Shown here one piece after another: positions 1 to 10,291 of a stretch of DNA of 64,000 nt. Each line of letters opens with the position of its first letter. The first letter of the stretch is position 1. The notes beneath the pieces are model-generated. The model saw only the letters and a list, made by a program, of their open reading frames with translations, was not told the origin of the DNA and did no database searches. This DNA is from Anastrepha obliqua (taxonomy: Eukaryota; Arthropoda; Insecta; Diptera; Tephritidae): positions 18,724,044 to 18,788,043 of the forward strand of contig NC_072897.1 of the NCBI RefSeq assembly GCF_027943255.1, written 5' to 3'. The translations under genes were made by a program, and so were the position numbers.

Positions 1-583
1 AAATTCAAAAAAATCGATGAAGAACGTCTGAAATCACTTTCGAAGGAGAACCAAACCAATCATGAATTGGCGAAAAAGATTAACTGAGATCATAAAGCGA
101 TTCTCAAACAAATTTATTCAATGGGATTTGCCGAATAATTGGGAGCCTTGGTACTTCAAGAGTTCAACGAAAAAAACCAAGAAAGTCGCCTTCAAAGTGC
201 TTCTCAACATCTCGCCCACCATCGAACAACACGTGGTTAAAAACAGCACTTTTTGTACCGAATCGTCACGGGAGATGCGAAATAATGAAACAGAATGGAG
301 TTGGCGGCTCCAGGAGATACGTCTCAACTGAGAAGCAGGCCGGATCTTTATCCAAAGAAGATCATGATATGTGTTTGGTGGGACTGGGAAATGTTCGAAA
401 AAAATGCCATGGGCAACAAGGAGCTCTACATTGCCCAGCTACACCGCGTGAATGAGGCTATTCGACTGAAAAGGCATGATACACATGGTCAACAACGCCA
501 AGTCGTCAAAGACGCACTTCAAGAGCTCGAATGGAAAGTCCTTCAGCATCCGTCATATTCTCCGGACCTTGCACTGACCTTGG
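1..583 (+). pseudogene. Mariner M1 transposase relic, copy 1 (5' end outside window)
   Basis: The translation, read across several frames, gives mariner transposase blocks: an N-terminal helix-turn-helix tail (KKINCDHKAIL, SMGFAE), the ASQHLAHHRTTRG and YRIVTGDA block around 200-285 (first catalytic Asp), then PKKIMICVWWDWE, ELYIAQLHRVNEAIRL and HPSYSPDLAL up to about 580. The HDN block that carries the second catalytic Asp is missing between about 485 and 505. There are stops after the TGDA block and several frame changes, so it cannot make active transposase. It runs directly into RTE endonuclease sequence near 583. It resembles Ceratitis/mellifera-type mariners from memory; the subfamily is not proved. 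Confidence 0.85.
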
Positions 584-1506
584 GAGAGATACTTTGTCGC
601 CAAGTACTGTCGCTCACTCCGGTGGACGAGCGTCTCGCAATAATCAGTATCAAAGCGAGAATTTTCAGTATCTCGCTTATTTACGGCCACGCCCCGACGG
701 AAGAGAAGGACGATGCGACCAAAGATTCCTTCTATGAGCGCTTGGAACGTTCTCATGAGCGCTGTCCTAACCACGACATTAAAATCGTGTCTGACGACTT
801 CAGTGCCAGGGTGGGCAAGGAGGGAATTTTGGGTCCCACAGTCAGAAAATTCAGCTGCACAACGAAACATCCAGTCACGAACAGAGGCCGATCAACTTCG
901 CTGGTGCTCGAAACGGGGTAGTCTGCAGCACCAGATTCCAGCATAAAAAGATATACCAAGATAAGTGGCTGTCACCTGATAGGAAAACGCAAAACCAAAT
1001 CGATCATGTTGTGACATATGGAAGACACGCTTCTATTGTTTTAGATGAACGTGCGATCGAAACAGTTGATACGACGAGGAATTTCATGCTGCCACTGAAA
1101 GAAAGGATCCTATAGATCAACGATGCGATCGGGCGCAATGCGAACCATGAGGGATCGCTGCCGGTAGCTAAGAAAGGAAGAGAGATGTATTATGAGAAAA
1201 AAGAGGCGGAAATATGTGAATGCGAGGAGCTTGAGATGCTGCCCAACAGGAACAATGCCCGAAAATTCTACCAGAAAGGTCGCCTGTAAGGTTCTAGCGA
1301 GCGTATTGTGAGTAAAGGCTGCAGCTCACCATCAAACAACTGATTGGACCCCATCAGTCTAGCTTTAGGCCTAGAAGGTCCACCATCGATCAGATATTCA
1401 CAATATGCTAAGTCTTGAAAAAGACCCATGAAAGGAGAATCTACACCCACCATCTTTTCGTCGACTTCACAGCTGCATTCGATACTACGAAAAGAAATTA
1501 CTTATA
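584..1506 (+). pseudogene. RTE-like non-LTR element, 5' half: endonuclease to start of RT (copy 1)
   Basis: From about 584 the frame shared with the mariner C-terminus (295-921) reads as an apurinic-type endonuclease of the RTE/BovB-like group, often named craniofacial development protein 2-like in insect annotation. Visible motifs are YGHAPTEE, DDFSARVGKEGI (normally GDFNARVG) and, after a frameshift near 921, NQIDHVV around 985-1005. Linker sequence follows (KKGREMYYEKKEAE). The reverse transcriptase opens near 1330 with STIDQIF and FVDFTAAFDT, and is cut at 1506 by mariner M2. The element continues at 3231. Multiple frameshifts and stops make it non-functional. Confidence 0.85.
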
Positions 1507-3228
1507 CGAGGCGTGTTCAAAAAGTATCGCGAATTTTGGGTTTTTTCAAAAAATATTTATTTATTCAATAATATCTATTTTGTCCCCTTCAAAGTAATCC
1601 CCATGAGATATTATGCACTTGTGCCAACGTTCTTTCCAATTTTCGAAGCACTTCAAAAAATATTTTCTTTATCTTGTTCAGCTCCTCCTTCGATGCCGTC
1701 TTTAACTCGTCAATCGTAGCGTAGCGTCGTCCTTTCATGATCCTCATTAGTTTCGAGAACAAGACAAAGTTACAGGGGCCAGATCTGGGGAATACGGTGG
1801 CTGTGTCATCAGAGGTGTGTTGTTTTTGGCCAAAAAGTTGCGCACAAGCAGCGATGTGTGAGCAGGGGCGTTATCGTTATGCAAGAGCCATTTTTTTTCT
1901 TCCGCATAGGGGGTTGCCAATATTAAACGGACCCATCTGGCAAGCCTGTATCTTTTGACATAGACGTCAAATCGCTCAATGACATCCCGCTTTGGAAGCG
2001 TCAGTCCAAGCAGATTTTTACCATGGAACAGTACACGCCCCGTCAGCGGTTCCAAATTGTCGAAATTTACATTCAACAAAAGAAGTCAATTGTGAAAACT
2101 CAACGTGCGTATAAAAAATTAAATAATGTGAAAAGTGCGCCTTCCAAGAACACCATTAAACGTTTGTACGAAAGGTTATCGACTGGTGATGCTTTTTCTG
2201 ATCCAAAGAGGCCAAATTAAAACCGACCAAGGACATCCCAAAATCGCCGTTCTCAGCAGTTGGGCATTGCTCGGACCACTTAACAACGAATTATCCGCAT
2301 TGATTTACATTTATTCCCATATAAGATTCAATTGACGCAAAGATTGTTGCCTGCGGACAAGCCTCGTCGATTGGAATGGGTCCAAATAGTCATCGAAGTC
2401 CGTCGGGTCTGTCGAATATGGGCAGGTAACATTCCTTAATGACCGTTTTACCCTGTGGCAAGAACTCATGATGAACAACGCCCCTGCAATCGAAGAAAAC
2501 GATAAGCAAAACTTTTATATTCGACGGAACTTGGCATGCTTTTTTCGGTCTTTGTTCGTGCGAAAGCTTCCATTCAGATGATTGAGCTTTAGGTTCCACG
2601 TCATAAGCATAAACTTACGACTCGTCACCAGCTATGACCCTCTGAAGCAAATTTGGGTCGTCCCGGACAGAGTCCAACATCTCATTAGCAATGTTCATGC
2701 GATGCTGCTTTTGGTCGAAATTGAGCAGTTTTGGTGCGAATTTTGCAGCGACCCGTCTCATGCCCAAATCATTGAAAAAAATCGAATCATACGAGTCAAT
2801 CGATATGTCAAGTGTGATTCGACGATTGGCCAATACCATTTTATTTACCTCATCAATATTTTCGTCTGTTGTTGAAGTGCTCGGGCGTCCGGCACGCTTT
2901 TCGTCTTTCACATTCTCTCGGCCTTCTGATAACATTTTGTACCACAGATAAACGTTGCTTTGGTCCAAAGTAGCTTTTGCGTATGACACAGTCAACTTTC
3001 GGAATGCATCCGCGCACTTAATTTCGTTTTTCACACAAAATTTAATACAGGTTCTTTGATCCATCTTTTTGAATAGGCAAAAATCGACGACGAGCCGAAG
3101 CACGTGCAAGAAAAGCAGCTGCCAACAATTAACTGAACATTCAAAATGGCCGAACCCATAACATACCGCCACAAAAAAATCGAAATTGCGAAAATTCAAA
3201 ATTCACGATAATTTTTGAACACACCTCT
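1507..3228 (-). mobile_element. Mariner M2 inserted in the RTE element (copy 1)
   Basis: Imperfect terminal inverted repeats bound the element: GAGGCGTGTTCAAAAAGTATC on the left and, reversed, GAGGTGTGTTCAAAAATTATC on the right. TA flanks both sides (1505-1506 and 3229-3230). Transposase is on the - strand. The N-terminal domain is at 3199-2615 (DQRTCIKFCVKNEIKC, RRVAAKFAPKLLN, ending IAGDES, first catalytic Asp), with the core following at 2599-2390. The second and third blocks (LLHNDNAPAHTS, PPYSPDLAP) are at 1900-1750. The central part is disrupted by a Tc-type fragment, and stops and frameshifts follow. Removing M2 plus one TA restores the RTE frame (NYLYAAMCEFG), which fixes both boundaries. 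Confidence 0.9.
1905..2410 (+). pseudogene. Tc-type (DUF4817-like) transposase N-terminal fragment inside M2 (copy 1)
   Basis: On the + strand, an ATG at 2023 opens a helix-turn-helix domain (MEQYTPRQRFQIVEIYIQQ, QRAYKKLNNVKSAPSKNTI) of the type seen in IS630/Tc1/mariner-superfamily transposases that carry the DUF4817 domain. After a stop at 2218 the same frame continues as the second helix-turn-helix and linker (QQLGIARTT, QRIIRIDLHLFPYKIQLTQ, PADKPRRLEWVQIVIEV) up to about 2400, where M2 sequence resumes. Only the DNA-binding half is present. Stops at 2218 and in the QRIIRI region make it dead. The deleted Tc transposon downstream in the unit keeps the complementary catalytic half of a related protein. 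Confidence 0.75.
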
Positions 3229-3230
3229 TA

Positions 3231-4055
3231 TGCCGCGATGTGTGAATTCGGTAACCCCGCAAAACTCATACGGCTATGCAAGATGACGTTGTTCAATACC
3301 AGCAGCGCCTTTAGAATTGGGGAGAACCTTTCTGAGCCGTTTGATACTAAAAGAGGATTCAAACAAGGTGACTCGCTGTCGTGAGACTTTTTAACCTGAT
3401 GTTGGAAAGGATCGTACGAGCCGCAGAACTTAATCGCTCAGGCCCAATTTTTTATAAGAGCGTACAATTGTTGGCGAATGCCGATGATATTGACATCATT
3501 GAGTAGTAAAGTCCTCTCTCGACGAACAAAACTAACACTCTACAAGACTCTCCTTATACGTATGGCGCAGAAGCGTGGACGATGACGATGTCCGATGTGG
3601 CGTCGCTTGGAGTGTTTCAGAGAAAGATTCTGTGGAAGACTCTTAAACGTTTGCACGTTGGCGACGGCGAATATCGCAGACGATGGAACGATGAGCTGAA
3701 TGAGCTTTACGACGGCATAGACATAGCGCAGCGAATAAAGATCCATCGGTTACGTTGGCTGGGCCATGTCGTCCGGATGGATACAAACGCTTCGGATCTG
3801 AAAGTATTCGATGCGATACCAGCTGATGGTAGCAGAGGAAGAGGAAGGCCTCCTCTGCGTTGGAAAGATCAGGTGAAGAAGACTTGACTTCACTTGGTGT
3901 GTCCAATTAGCGCCAGTTAGCGCGAGAAAGAAACGACTGTGGCGCTTTATTAAAATCGGCCAAAGTCGCGTAAGTAGTTATCGTGCCAATTAAGAAAAGA
4001 AATAAGTGGATTCATAAAGCTAAGTTTGAACAAAAAAAGTGTTTTCTTTTTTAGG
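3231..4055 (+). pseudogene. RTE-like element, 3' half: RT palm to C-terminus (copy 1)
   Basis: The RTE frame resumes after M2 with AAMCEFGNPAKLIRLCKMT, then SSAFRIGENLSEPFDTKRG and FKQGDSLS. The catalytic box reads NADD at about 3477-3488 instead of YADD. The C-terminal part at 3582-3887 is open and clear: YRRRWNDEL, DIAQRIKIHRLRWLGHVVRM and SRGRGRPPLRWKDQV, the usual end of these polyproteins. A stop follows DQVKKT; recognisable C-terminal sequence (NWRQLAR-like) continues to about 4000. Expected activity is target-primed reverse transcription, lost here. Confidence 0.85.
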
Positions 4056-4928
4056 TCCGGGACTTTTTAGCCCATGTGTTACGTTACGTTGCGCGTACTT
4101 GACTTAAGGCACCATTTCTGTTGTACTATACCATATTACCATTACCCCGTACAGAGTTTCTCACAAAACAAATAACAACTTTTGAAATAAAAAAATGCGA
4201 CTTCACAGGTTGATTAAATTGTTCATTAAAAATGTGTGTATATTTGTGAAAAGAAACAAAATATTTATACCATAGAGAAGAGTGTAAGAACATGTGCAAA
4301 TGAAAAATTTGTAAACAAAACGTGCCTAGCGTAAAATTCAAAAATGTCATTTGGATAACATATACAACAACCAGAAGTAGTTACTGTTGTACAAAAGGAA
4401 AATAAAAAGGGGCAATTAAAATTCCCGCACTTATCGATTTTTATAAATATTTACCAGTAAGAACTATCTTGCTATTACAAAATAACGATTCCCCAAAAAC
4501 AGATTGTTTCAATTCTAGGGTAACATATACTAATAGTATTGTAAGTCACTCTCAGTACTACTAGTTTGGCGATTATTTCACCGTTCGCAGGGCTCATCCA
4601 AACAAATATCTGCTAAAAATTATGAGTTGAAAAATAAAAACTTTCAGTGCGATTTTGAATTATTTTTAATTGAAATAAACTATACCTTTTGTATTTCCAT
4701 CCGTCATTGCCATACCGGTCGGCTTTATCCGCATCAAAACATGTTCACCTGTATCCTTTCCCATTATGCACAATATGATTCTCACCGAGCCTATCTTGTG
4801 TTGGCATTCTTAGTAAATCCAATGTGTTTAATAATTCAGTTAGGTAGTCCTCTTCCCCTGGATCAAGAACACAATCAACCGATTTATACGAATGCAATTG
4901 ACCAGAAACTTTACTATGAGTTGATACA
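4056..4928. other. AT-rich stretch without recognised gene (copies at 13764-14636 and 28132-29004)
   Basis: Sits between the RTE end and the deleted Tc transposon. A + strand frame of 109 codons (4627-4956) is open in all three copies, but I recognise no family in either orientation. Its weak composition and overlap with the Tc terminal repeat argue against a gene. One change among the three copies alters Ile to Thr near its end. Confidence 0.5.
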
Positions 4929-5855
4929 GAGCCGCCATCTATTGTTACGGATTTGAATTAGGTATTATTTGAAGAATGGTAACACTTAGCTGTCATCTGA
5001 TTTGACAGAAAATTAGTTTTATTCTTCCGCTGAATGAAAATGGTTGTGTATACGCTCAAAGAACGCTGGGAAATATTGCGACATTACTTTGAAAATCATG
5101 GTTATGTTGCAGAATGTGTACGACAATTACGTACGGCAATGGGAAGAAGAAAAGCACCGAATGAAGCGTATGTTAACAAGAAAAATTGCCGCATTTGGGG
5201 CTCAGAAAACCCGCACGCACTCGAAGAAAAGCCGATGCATTCACAACGAGTCACTGTTTGGTGCGGATTTTGGTCGAGAGGCATCATTGGTCCATTTTTC
5301 TTCGAAAATGAGCGAGGAGTGGCCGTAACCGTCAATGGAGAGCGTTACCGGGCCATGTTGAACGCATTTTTGTTCCGAGAAATTGAAGAGGAGGATATTG
5401 GTGGCATTTGATTCCAACAAGATGGCGTTACTTGCCACACAGCGAACGCTACGATCAATCTTTTACGCACTGTCTTCGAAGATCGCATTATCAGCCGAAA
5501 TTCTGATATCGTTTGGCCGCCTCGGAGCTGCGATTTGACGCCGTTGGATTATTATCTTTGGAGTGCCGTCAAAGACCAGTGTTATCCCAACAAACCAGCA
5601 GCAATTGATGCACTGAAGACCAACATACGCGATGTCATAGCTGAAATACAGCCGCATACAATCGAAAATGTGTTGAAAAATTGGACCGATCGTATGGGAT
5701 GGTGCATGGCTAGCCGAGGCAGCCAAATGAATGAAATTGTATTCCATCATTAACCGAAAGGATTGTACTTCAAAATAAAAAAACAGTTTGGAAAAATATT
5801 GAGTAGTTTCTTTTTTATAGCATTTTCAATTCCGTAAAGTTATATGGCGGACCCT
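4929..5855 (+). mobile_element. Internally deleted Tc-type transposon (copy 1, transposase with stop)
   Basis: Imperfect terminal inverted repeats flank the element: CCGCCATCTATTGTTACGG near 4932 and, reversed, CCGCCATATAACTTTACGG near 5852. One frame starts at 5034 (MKMVVYTLKERWEILRHYFE) with about 40 residues of helix-turn-helix. It then jumps straight to the catalytic half (NCRIWGSENPHALEEK, VTVWCGFWSRGIIGPFF, WFQQDGVTCHTA, PPRSCDLTPLDYYLW), so the second DNA-binding domain and the first catalytic Asp are missing. In this copy the Trp codon before FQQDG is TGA (5409-5411), which cuts the protein to 125 residues. Confidence 0.85.
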
Positions 5856-6227
5856 TTATAAACGTTTAAATGAAGCGAATAAGGCAAACTTTTCCGCGTA
5901 AAAAGCTTGTATCCTGAGCAATGAGTAATCATTTCATTTAGATTTTTGAACTGCGACTCTTTTACATCATATTACCAAATGCAGGATTGCCATTTTCACC
6001 ATTTTAACCACTTGACGCTACTGTGTTTCTCACAAAATGCAACAAAAAAGATCAAGTTTTTTATTTCGTAATTAATATGTTGATATTGCTTAAAATAAAA
6101 ATAATTCAAGATAGAACAAAAAATAGTTATGTATATTATATTATTTCAATATACTTATATTTATATGTACTAAATGTAAGTACATATATAAGAACATCTG
6201 AGTATTTTAATTTTGCTTTATAAAATA
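5856..6227. other. AT-rich stretch, nothing recognised (also 15565-15936, 29933-30299)
   Basis: No coding signal in either strand. It carries a short TCTCACAAAA-containing motif that resembles one near 4155, suggesting it may be part of the same unknown repeat as the stretch upstream of the Tc element. Confidence 0.4.
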
Positions 6228-8254
6228 CTAGCAAACCCGGCCCCCTTCGCTGGGCACACTAAAATAGAATAGATATGGTTTAGAACAGAAAATATATGAA
6301 TTTCATATTATTTATTTCTTTATTCTTTATTCAAGCGCTTTGGCATAAACAATATTTTTTGTTTTTCTATTTGTTTTTGAGTAAATATAAAATATAAATT
6401 GAAAATCGGGAAAAATGAAGATTGTTTTTAAATTTCAAATCAACGCATATGAATAAACAGTCGTCTTTTTTCCTGATCATCCATGAATTTTTCGTTTCAA
6501 TTTATATGTTTTATTAAGCATTGGAGCTTTTTTAACCATTATCCATTTATATTTATCAAAAAATCGTAAGAAATTATTCACTGTTCCAAAATCCACTCCA
6601 AAAAAATTCACAAACAATTTTTACATGTTGCACTTACGTTTTTTCCTTATGGCATCCAAATCAGAAAGAAATATTGACACATTGTAACTCACACTGTCAA
6701 TTTGACAGTTCAGTTCCGCCCCAAGCGTTAAAAAAGTAAGCGAAATTATGGCTGGTTCAAAAGAACGCTGTACCCGTTGCCAGTGCTCCGAATTACAACC
6801 AAACTTTACGAAACCCATTTTCAAAACTTACTTAACAATGTGCATAAGTTTGGTTTAATTCGGTGCAAAGACACGGCGGGTCCACGTTTTGGCATATATT
6901 TCGAGATCCTAGTCATCAATAGGTATGAAAATTACCCCGTATTAAAGCACTTATCAACAGCTTTCATTTGATACCCATATTGTACATACACAACCAAAGG
7001 TTACCCGGATCCACGTTTTGACCTATATCTCGAGACCCCAGACACGGAGCGGCATGAAAAATACTCTGTAATAAAGCATTCACCAACAGCTTTCATTTGA
7101 TACCCATATTGTACATACACGTCCGAAGGTTACCCGGGTCCACGTTTTGACCTATATCTCGAGACCCTATCTACCAATAGGTATTCAAACTATACGGAAA
7201 TCATCTTCAATACCTACTTAACAATGTGTGTAAGTTTGGTTTAATTGGGTTCAAAAACACGGCGGGTCCACGTTTTGGCATATATTTCGAGACCCTAGTC
7301 ATCAATAGGTATGAAAATTACCCCGTATTAAAGCACTTATCAACAGCTTTCATTTGATATCCATATTGTACAAACACATTCTAGGGTCCACGTTTTGGTC
7401 TCTATCTCAAGACCCTAGTCACGGAGCGGATGGAAGTACTCCTAACTAAAGCATTCACCAACAGCTTCCATTTGATACCCATATTGTACATACACATCCG
7501 AAGGTTACCCGGGTCCACGTTTTGACCGACATCTCGAGACCCTATCTACCAATAGGTATCTAAACTATACGGAAACCATCTTCAATACCTCCTTAACAAT
7601 GTGTGTAAGTTTGGTTTAATTCGGTTCAAAGACACGGCGGGTCCACGTTTTGGCATATATTTCGAGACCTAGTCATCAATAGGTATGAAAATTACCCCGT
7701 ATTAAAGCACTTATCAACAGCTTTCATTTGATATCCATATTGTACAAACACATTCTAGGGTCCACGTTTTGGTCTCTATCTCGAGACCCTAGTCACGCAG
7801 CGGCATGAAAAATATCCTGAACTAAAGCATTCACCAACAGCTTCCATTTGATACCCATATTGTACATGCACATCCGAAGGTTACCCGGGTCCACGTTTTG
7901 ACCTATATCTCGAGCCCTATCCACCAATATGTATCCAAACTATACGGAAACCATCCTCAATACCTTCTTAGCAATGTGTGTAAGTTTGGTTTAATTCGGT
8001 GCAGACACGGCCGGTTAGCGAACGCACACAAAAAGTTGACTTTATTTTATATATAAGATTTTTTTCAGTTTGTGTCCGAAAAATCCAAATATCTTACGGA
8101 ACCCTATTTTTCCAAAATAAAATGTAATCCATGTTACTCTTGGATAATGTAGTTTTCGAATGGTGAAAGAATTTTTAAAATCGGTCCAGTAGTTTTTGAG
8201 CCTATTCGTTACAAACAAACAAACAAAGTTTTCCTCTTTATAATATTAGTATAG
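6228..8254 (-). mobile_element. Non-autonomous Helitron with satellite array (copy 1)
   Basis: On the - strand it starts TCTATACTAATATTATAAAG (8254 downward) and ends with a GC-rich hairpin followed by CTAG (6231-6228). Host A and T lie at the two edges, so insertion was between A and T without target duplication, as known for Helitrons. No coding sequence. The middle (about 6828-8014) is a satellite array; the rest is subterminal AT-rich sequence with the common GGTCCAGTAGTTTTTGAGCC motif in the + orientation near 8185. Confidence 0.85.
6828..8014. repeat. Helitron-borne satellite array (copy 1)
   Basis: Tandem monomers of about 120-130 bases, each opening with (G)GGTCCACGTTTTG. Three monomer types alternate: one with TCATCAATAGGTATG and ACCCCGTATTAAAGC, one with GTCACGGAGCGG and GCATTCACCAACAGC, and one with CTACCAATAGGTAT and CTTAACAATGTGTGTAAG. 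Confidence 0.9.
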
Positions 8255-9485
8255 ATATATAATATAAAATATAATATATATATTCTATTTCGTTTTCTCT
8301 GTGTTTACACGCAGACCCACTTCTAAAGCTGAATTTTTCAATCGGTTATATATTTACTTAAGCTTTTGTTCATTTTGCGTAATCACGACAATGTCAACGG
8401 CATAAGCTAACACTTCCGAGCTGCAGAGAAAAATCGAATTACAACATTTTATGTAGTTTGCATACCATCTCATGTAGTAATAAATTAAAAATTGTCGTTG
8501 ACAATGGTCTCCTTGTTTGTCCCCAATACTGAATTCGTTGGTGACATCTCCATTTATCATAACCCTCGCATTTGTGTTTGCGTCGTCTGGATTAGTTTTA
8601 TAATTATTAGCGGTATACCTTGTTTAAACATTATATCGTTCAGACGGTTTCTTTAATGCTGTTGTAAGCTTGCTTAATATCATGGAACAGACAAAGCAAA
8701 TTCAGTTCGAGCGCTCTGTGTTTTCTAGTATTTGCATTAGTGTGAAACATTGGTCTGTTGTGGACCTGCCCCTGCGAAAACCGCAAGGGTTGTCATCCAA
8801 AATTTCCTCGGCATATACGCTCAACCTTTTGTTAAGTATGTTTGTAAAAGCTTGATTGCCAGTACTTAGGAGAGATGCTGTTACAGTTGGTTTTATAGCC
8901 CTTTTTATGCAATGGTAGCTGTTCAGTTTCAGAAATTTTGCTTATCAATTTTTTTATTGTATTATTGTGCGTTTCACCACCGTATTTTAAAAGTTCTGTA
9001 TTTATTTGGTTACTTCCGCTGTTTTTATATTACTATTTTTTAACTTTGTCAGACTTTCTATCACACCGGGAGCTTCTATAAGGTTTTCTGCTGTAGAATA
9101 TATATATATATACGGTATGAAGCGAAGTATGTTGCATTTTTTATATTCAGAATATCACTAAAGTATTCGTGCTATCTATTCAGTATTTGTTCTTTTTCTG
9201 TTATTATTTCACCTTCCTTGTTTTTGCTGAACTTTCATGGTGATATCATGGTTTGTCTTTTGTTTTATAATTCCTTTGCGACTTGTCTTTTTTTGTTATA
9301 TTTAATTAGGTTTTGCCTTGTCCGCTCATTTAAATATTTTTTTCGTCCTTCGTTTTCTGTATCAAACCACTCATTTCTGGTACATCATTCTGTGCTTATT
9401 TTCCTTTAGCTGCCCAATAACCAGATTTTTTGCGCCAGGTCAGATGGTTCCACCAAACACATCCCTTGTTACATTTAGTTTGCTA
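8255..9485 (-). pseudogene. Second non-LTR element fragment: EN-RT linker and RT (copy 1)
   Basis: Read on the - strand, the linker (EGEIITEKEQIL, then a HEYFSDILN block, about 9225-9150) leads into reverse transcriptase sequence. The LSTGNQAFTNILNKRL and FRRGRSTTDQCFTLMQILE segments are at 8970-8770, and the palm end with LAYAVDIVVI is at about 8410-8375. The catalytic box is YAVD, so the first catalytic Asp of YADD is lost. The 3' part is missing beyond about 8340. It differs from the + strand RTE-like element in the same unit and has many stops. Confidence 0.75.
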
Positions 9486-10291
9486 TTGGGCTGGGGAATA
9501 AGTTCATAGCATTTTTATATTTTCTTTTATTTTACAATGACTTGTTTGCTTTTTGCCAAAGGGTAAGTATTCATTCGACTCTTTCACTCTTCAACACCCA
9601 GTAGGCAAAATCAATATTCTAGACAAAGCTGCCTAAACAGCCCGGAACATTTGCGTCCTGTATGGAGAAGGTGGTATAGGCGAGTCTAAAGCTCGGAAAT
9701 GGTATGCAAAATTCAAAAAAATCGATGAAGAACGTCTGAAATCACTTTCGAAGGAGAACCAAACCAATCATGAATTGGCGAAAAAGATTAACTGAGATCA
9801 TAAAGCGATTCTCAAACAAATTTATTCAATGGGATTTGCCGAATAATTGGGAGCCTTGGTACTTCAAAAGTTCAACGAAAAAAACCAAGAAAGTCGCCTT
9901 CAAAGTGCTTCTCAACATCTCGCCCACCATCGAACAACACGTGGTTAAAAACAGCACTTTTTGTACCGAATCGTCACGGGAGATGCGAAATAATGAAACA
10001 GAATGGAGTTGGCGGCTCCAGGAGATACGTCTCAACTGAGAAGCAGGCCGGATCTTTATCCAAAGAAGATCATGATATGTGTTTGGTGGGACTGGGAAAT
10101 GTTCGAAAAAAATGCCATGGGCAACAAGGAGCTCTACATTGCCCAGCTACACCGCGTGAATGAGGCTATTCGACTGAAAAGGCATGATACACATGGTCAA
10201 CAACGCCAAGTCGTCAAAGACGCACTTCAAGAGCTCGAATGGAAAGTCCTTCAGCATCCGTCATATTCTCCGGACCTTGCACTGACCTTGG
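9486..10291 (+). pseudogene. Mariner M1 relic, copy 2, with 5' TIR
   Basis: Same relic as at the start of the window, here with its 5' part. A mariner-type terminal sequence (TTGGGCTGGGGAATAAGTTC) begins near 9486. It is followed by the N-terminal blocks ARNICVLYGEGG and KARKWYAKFKKIDEERL around 9640-9730. The catalytic core is broken as in copy 1, with the second Asp block deleted. No 3' inverted repeat is visible; the 3' end is fused to RTE sequence. Confidence 0.85.

Larger units (their letters stand above)
1..9708. repeat. Composite tandem unit, copy 1
   Basis: The first 9708 bases recur almost unchanged at 9709 and again at 21913. The unit contains, in order, mariner M1, RTE-like element (5' half), mariner M2 with a Tc fragment inside it, RTE 3' half, a deleted Tc-type transposon, a satellite-bearing Helitron and a second non-LTR fragment. 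This copy begins before the window. It lacks the extra Helitrons of copies 2 and 3 and so serves as the empty-site reference. I saw only scattered single-base differences from copy 2 in the stretches compared. True tandem amplification is the simplest reading; stacked haplotypes in an assembly cannot be excluded from sequence alone. Confidence 0.93.

Noticed and set aside
4627..4956. 109-codon frame kept in all three copies
   Set aside because: Retention reflects recent triplication; no family recognised and it runs into the Tc terminal repeat.
9218..9509. Two overlapping + strand frames of 63 codons, repeated in copy 2
   Set aside because: They are antisense to the - strand non-LTR linker, or overlap mariner M1 terminus.
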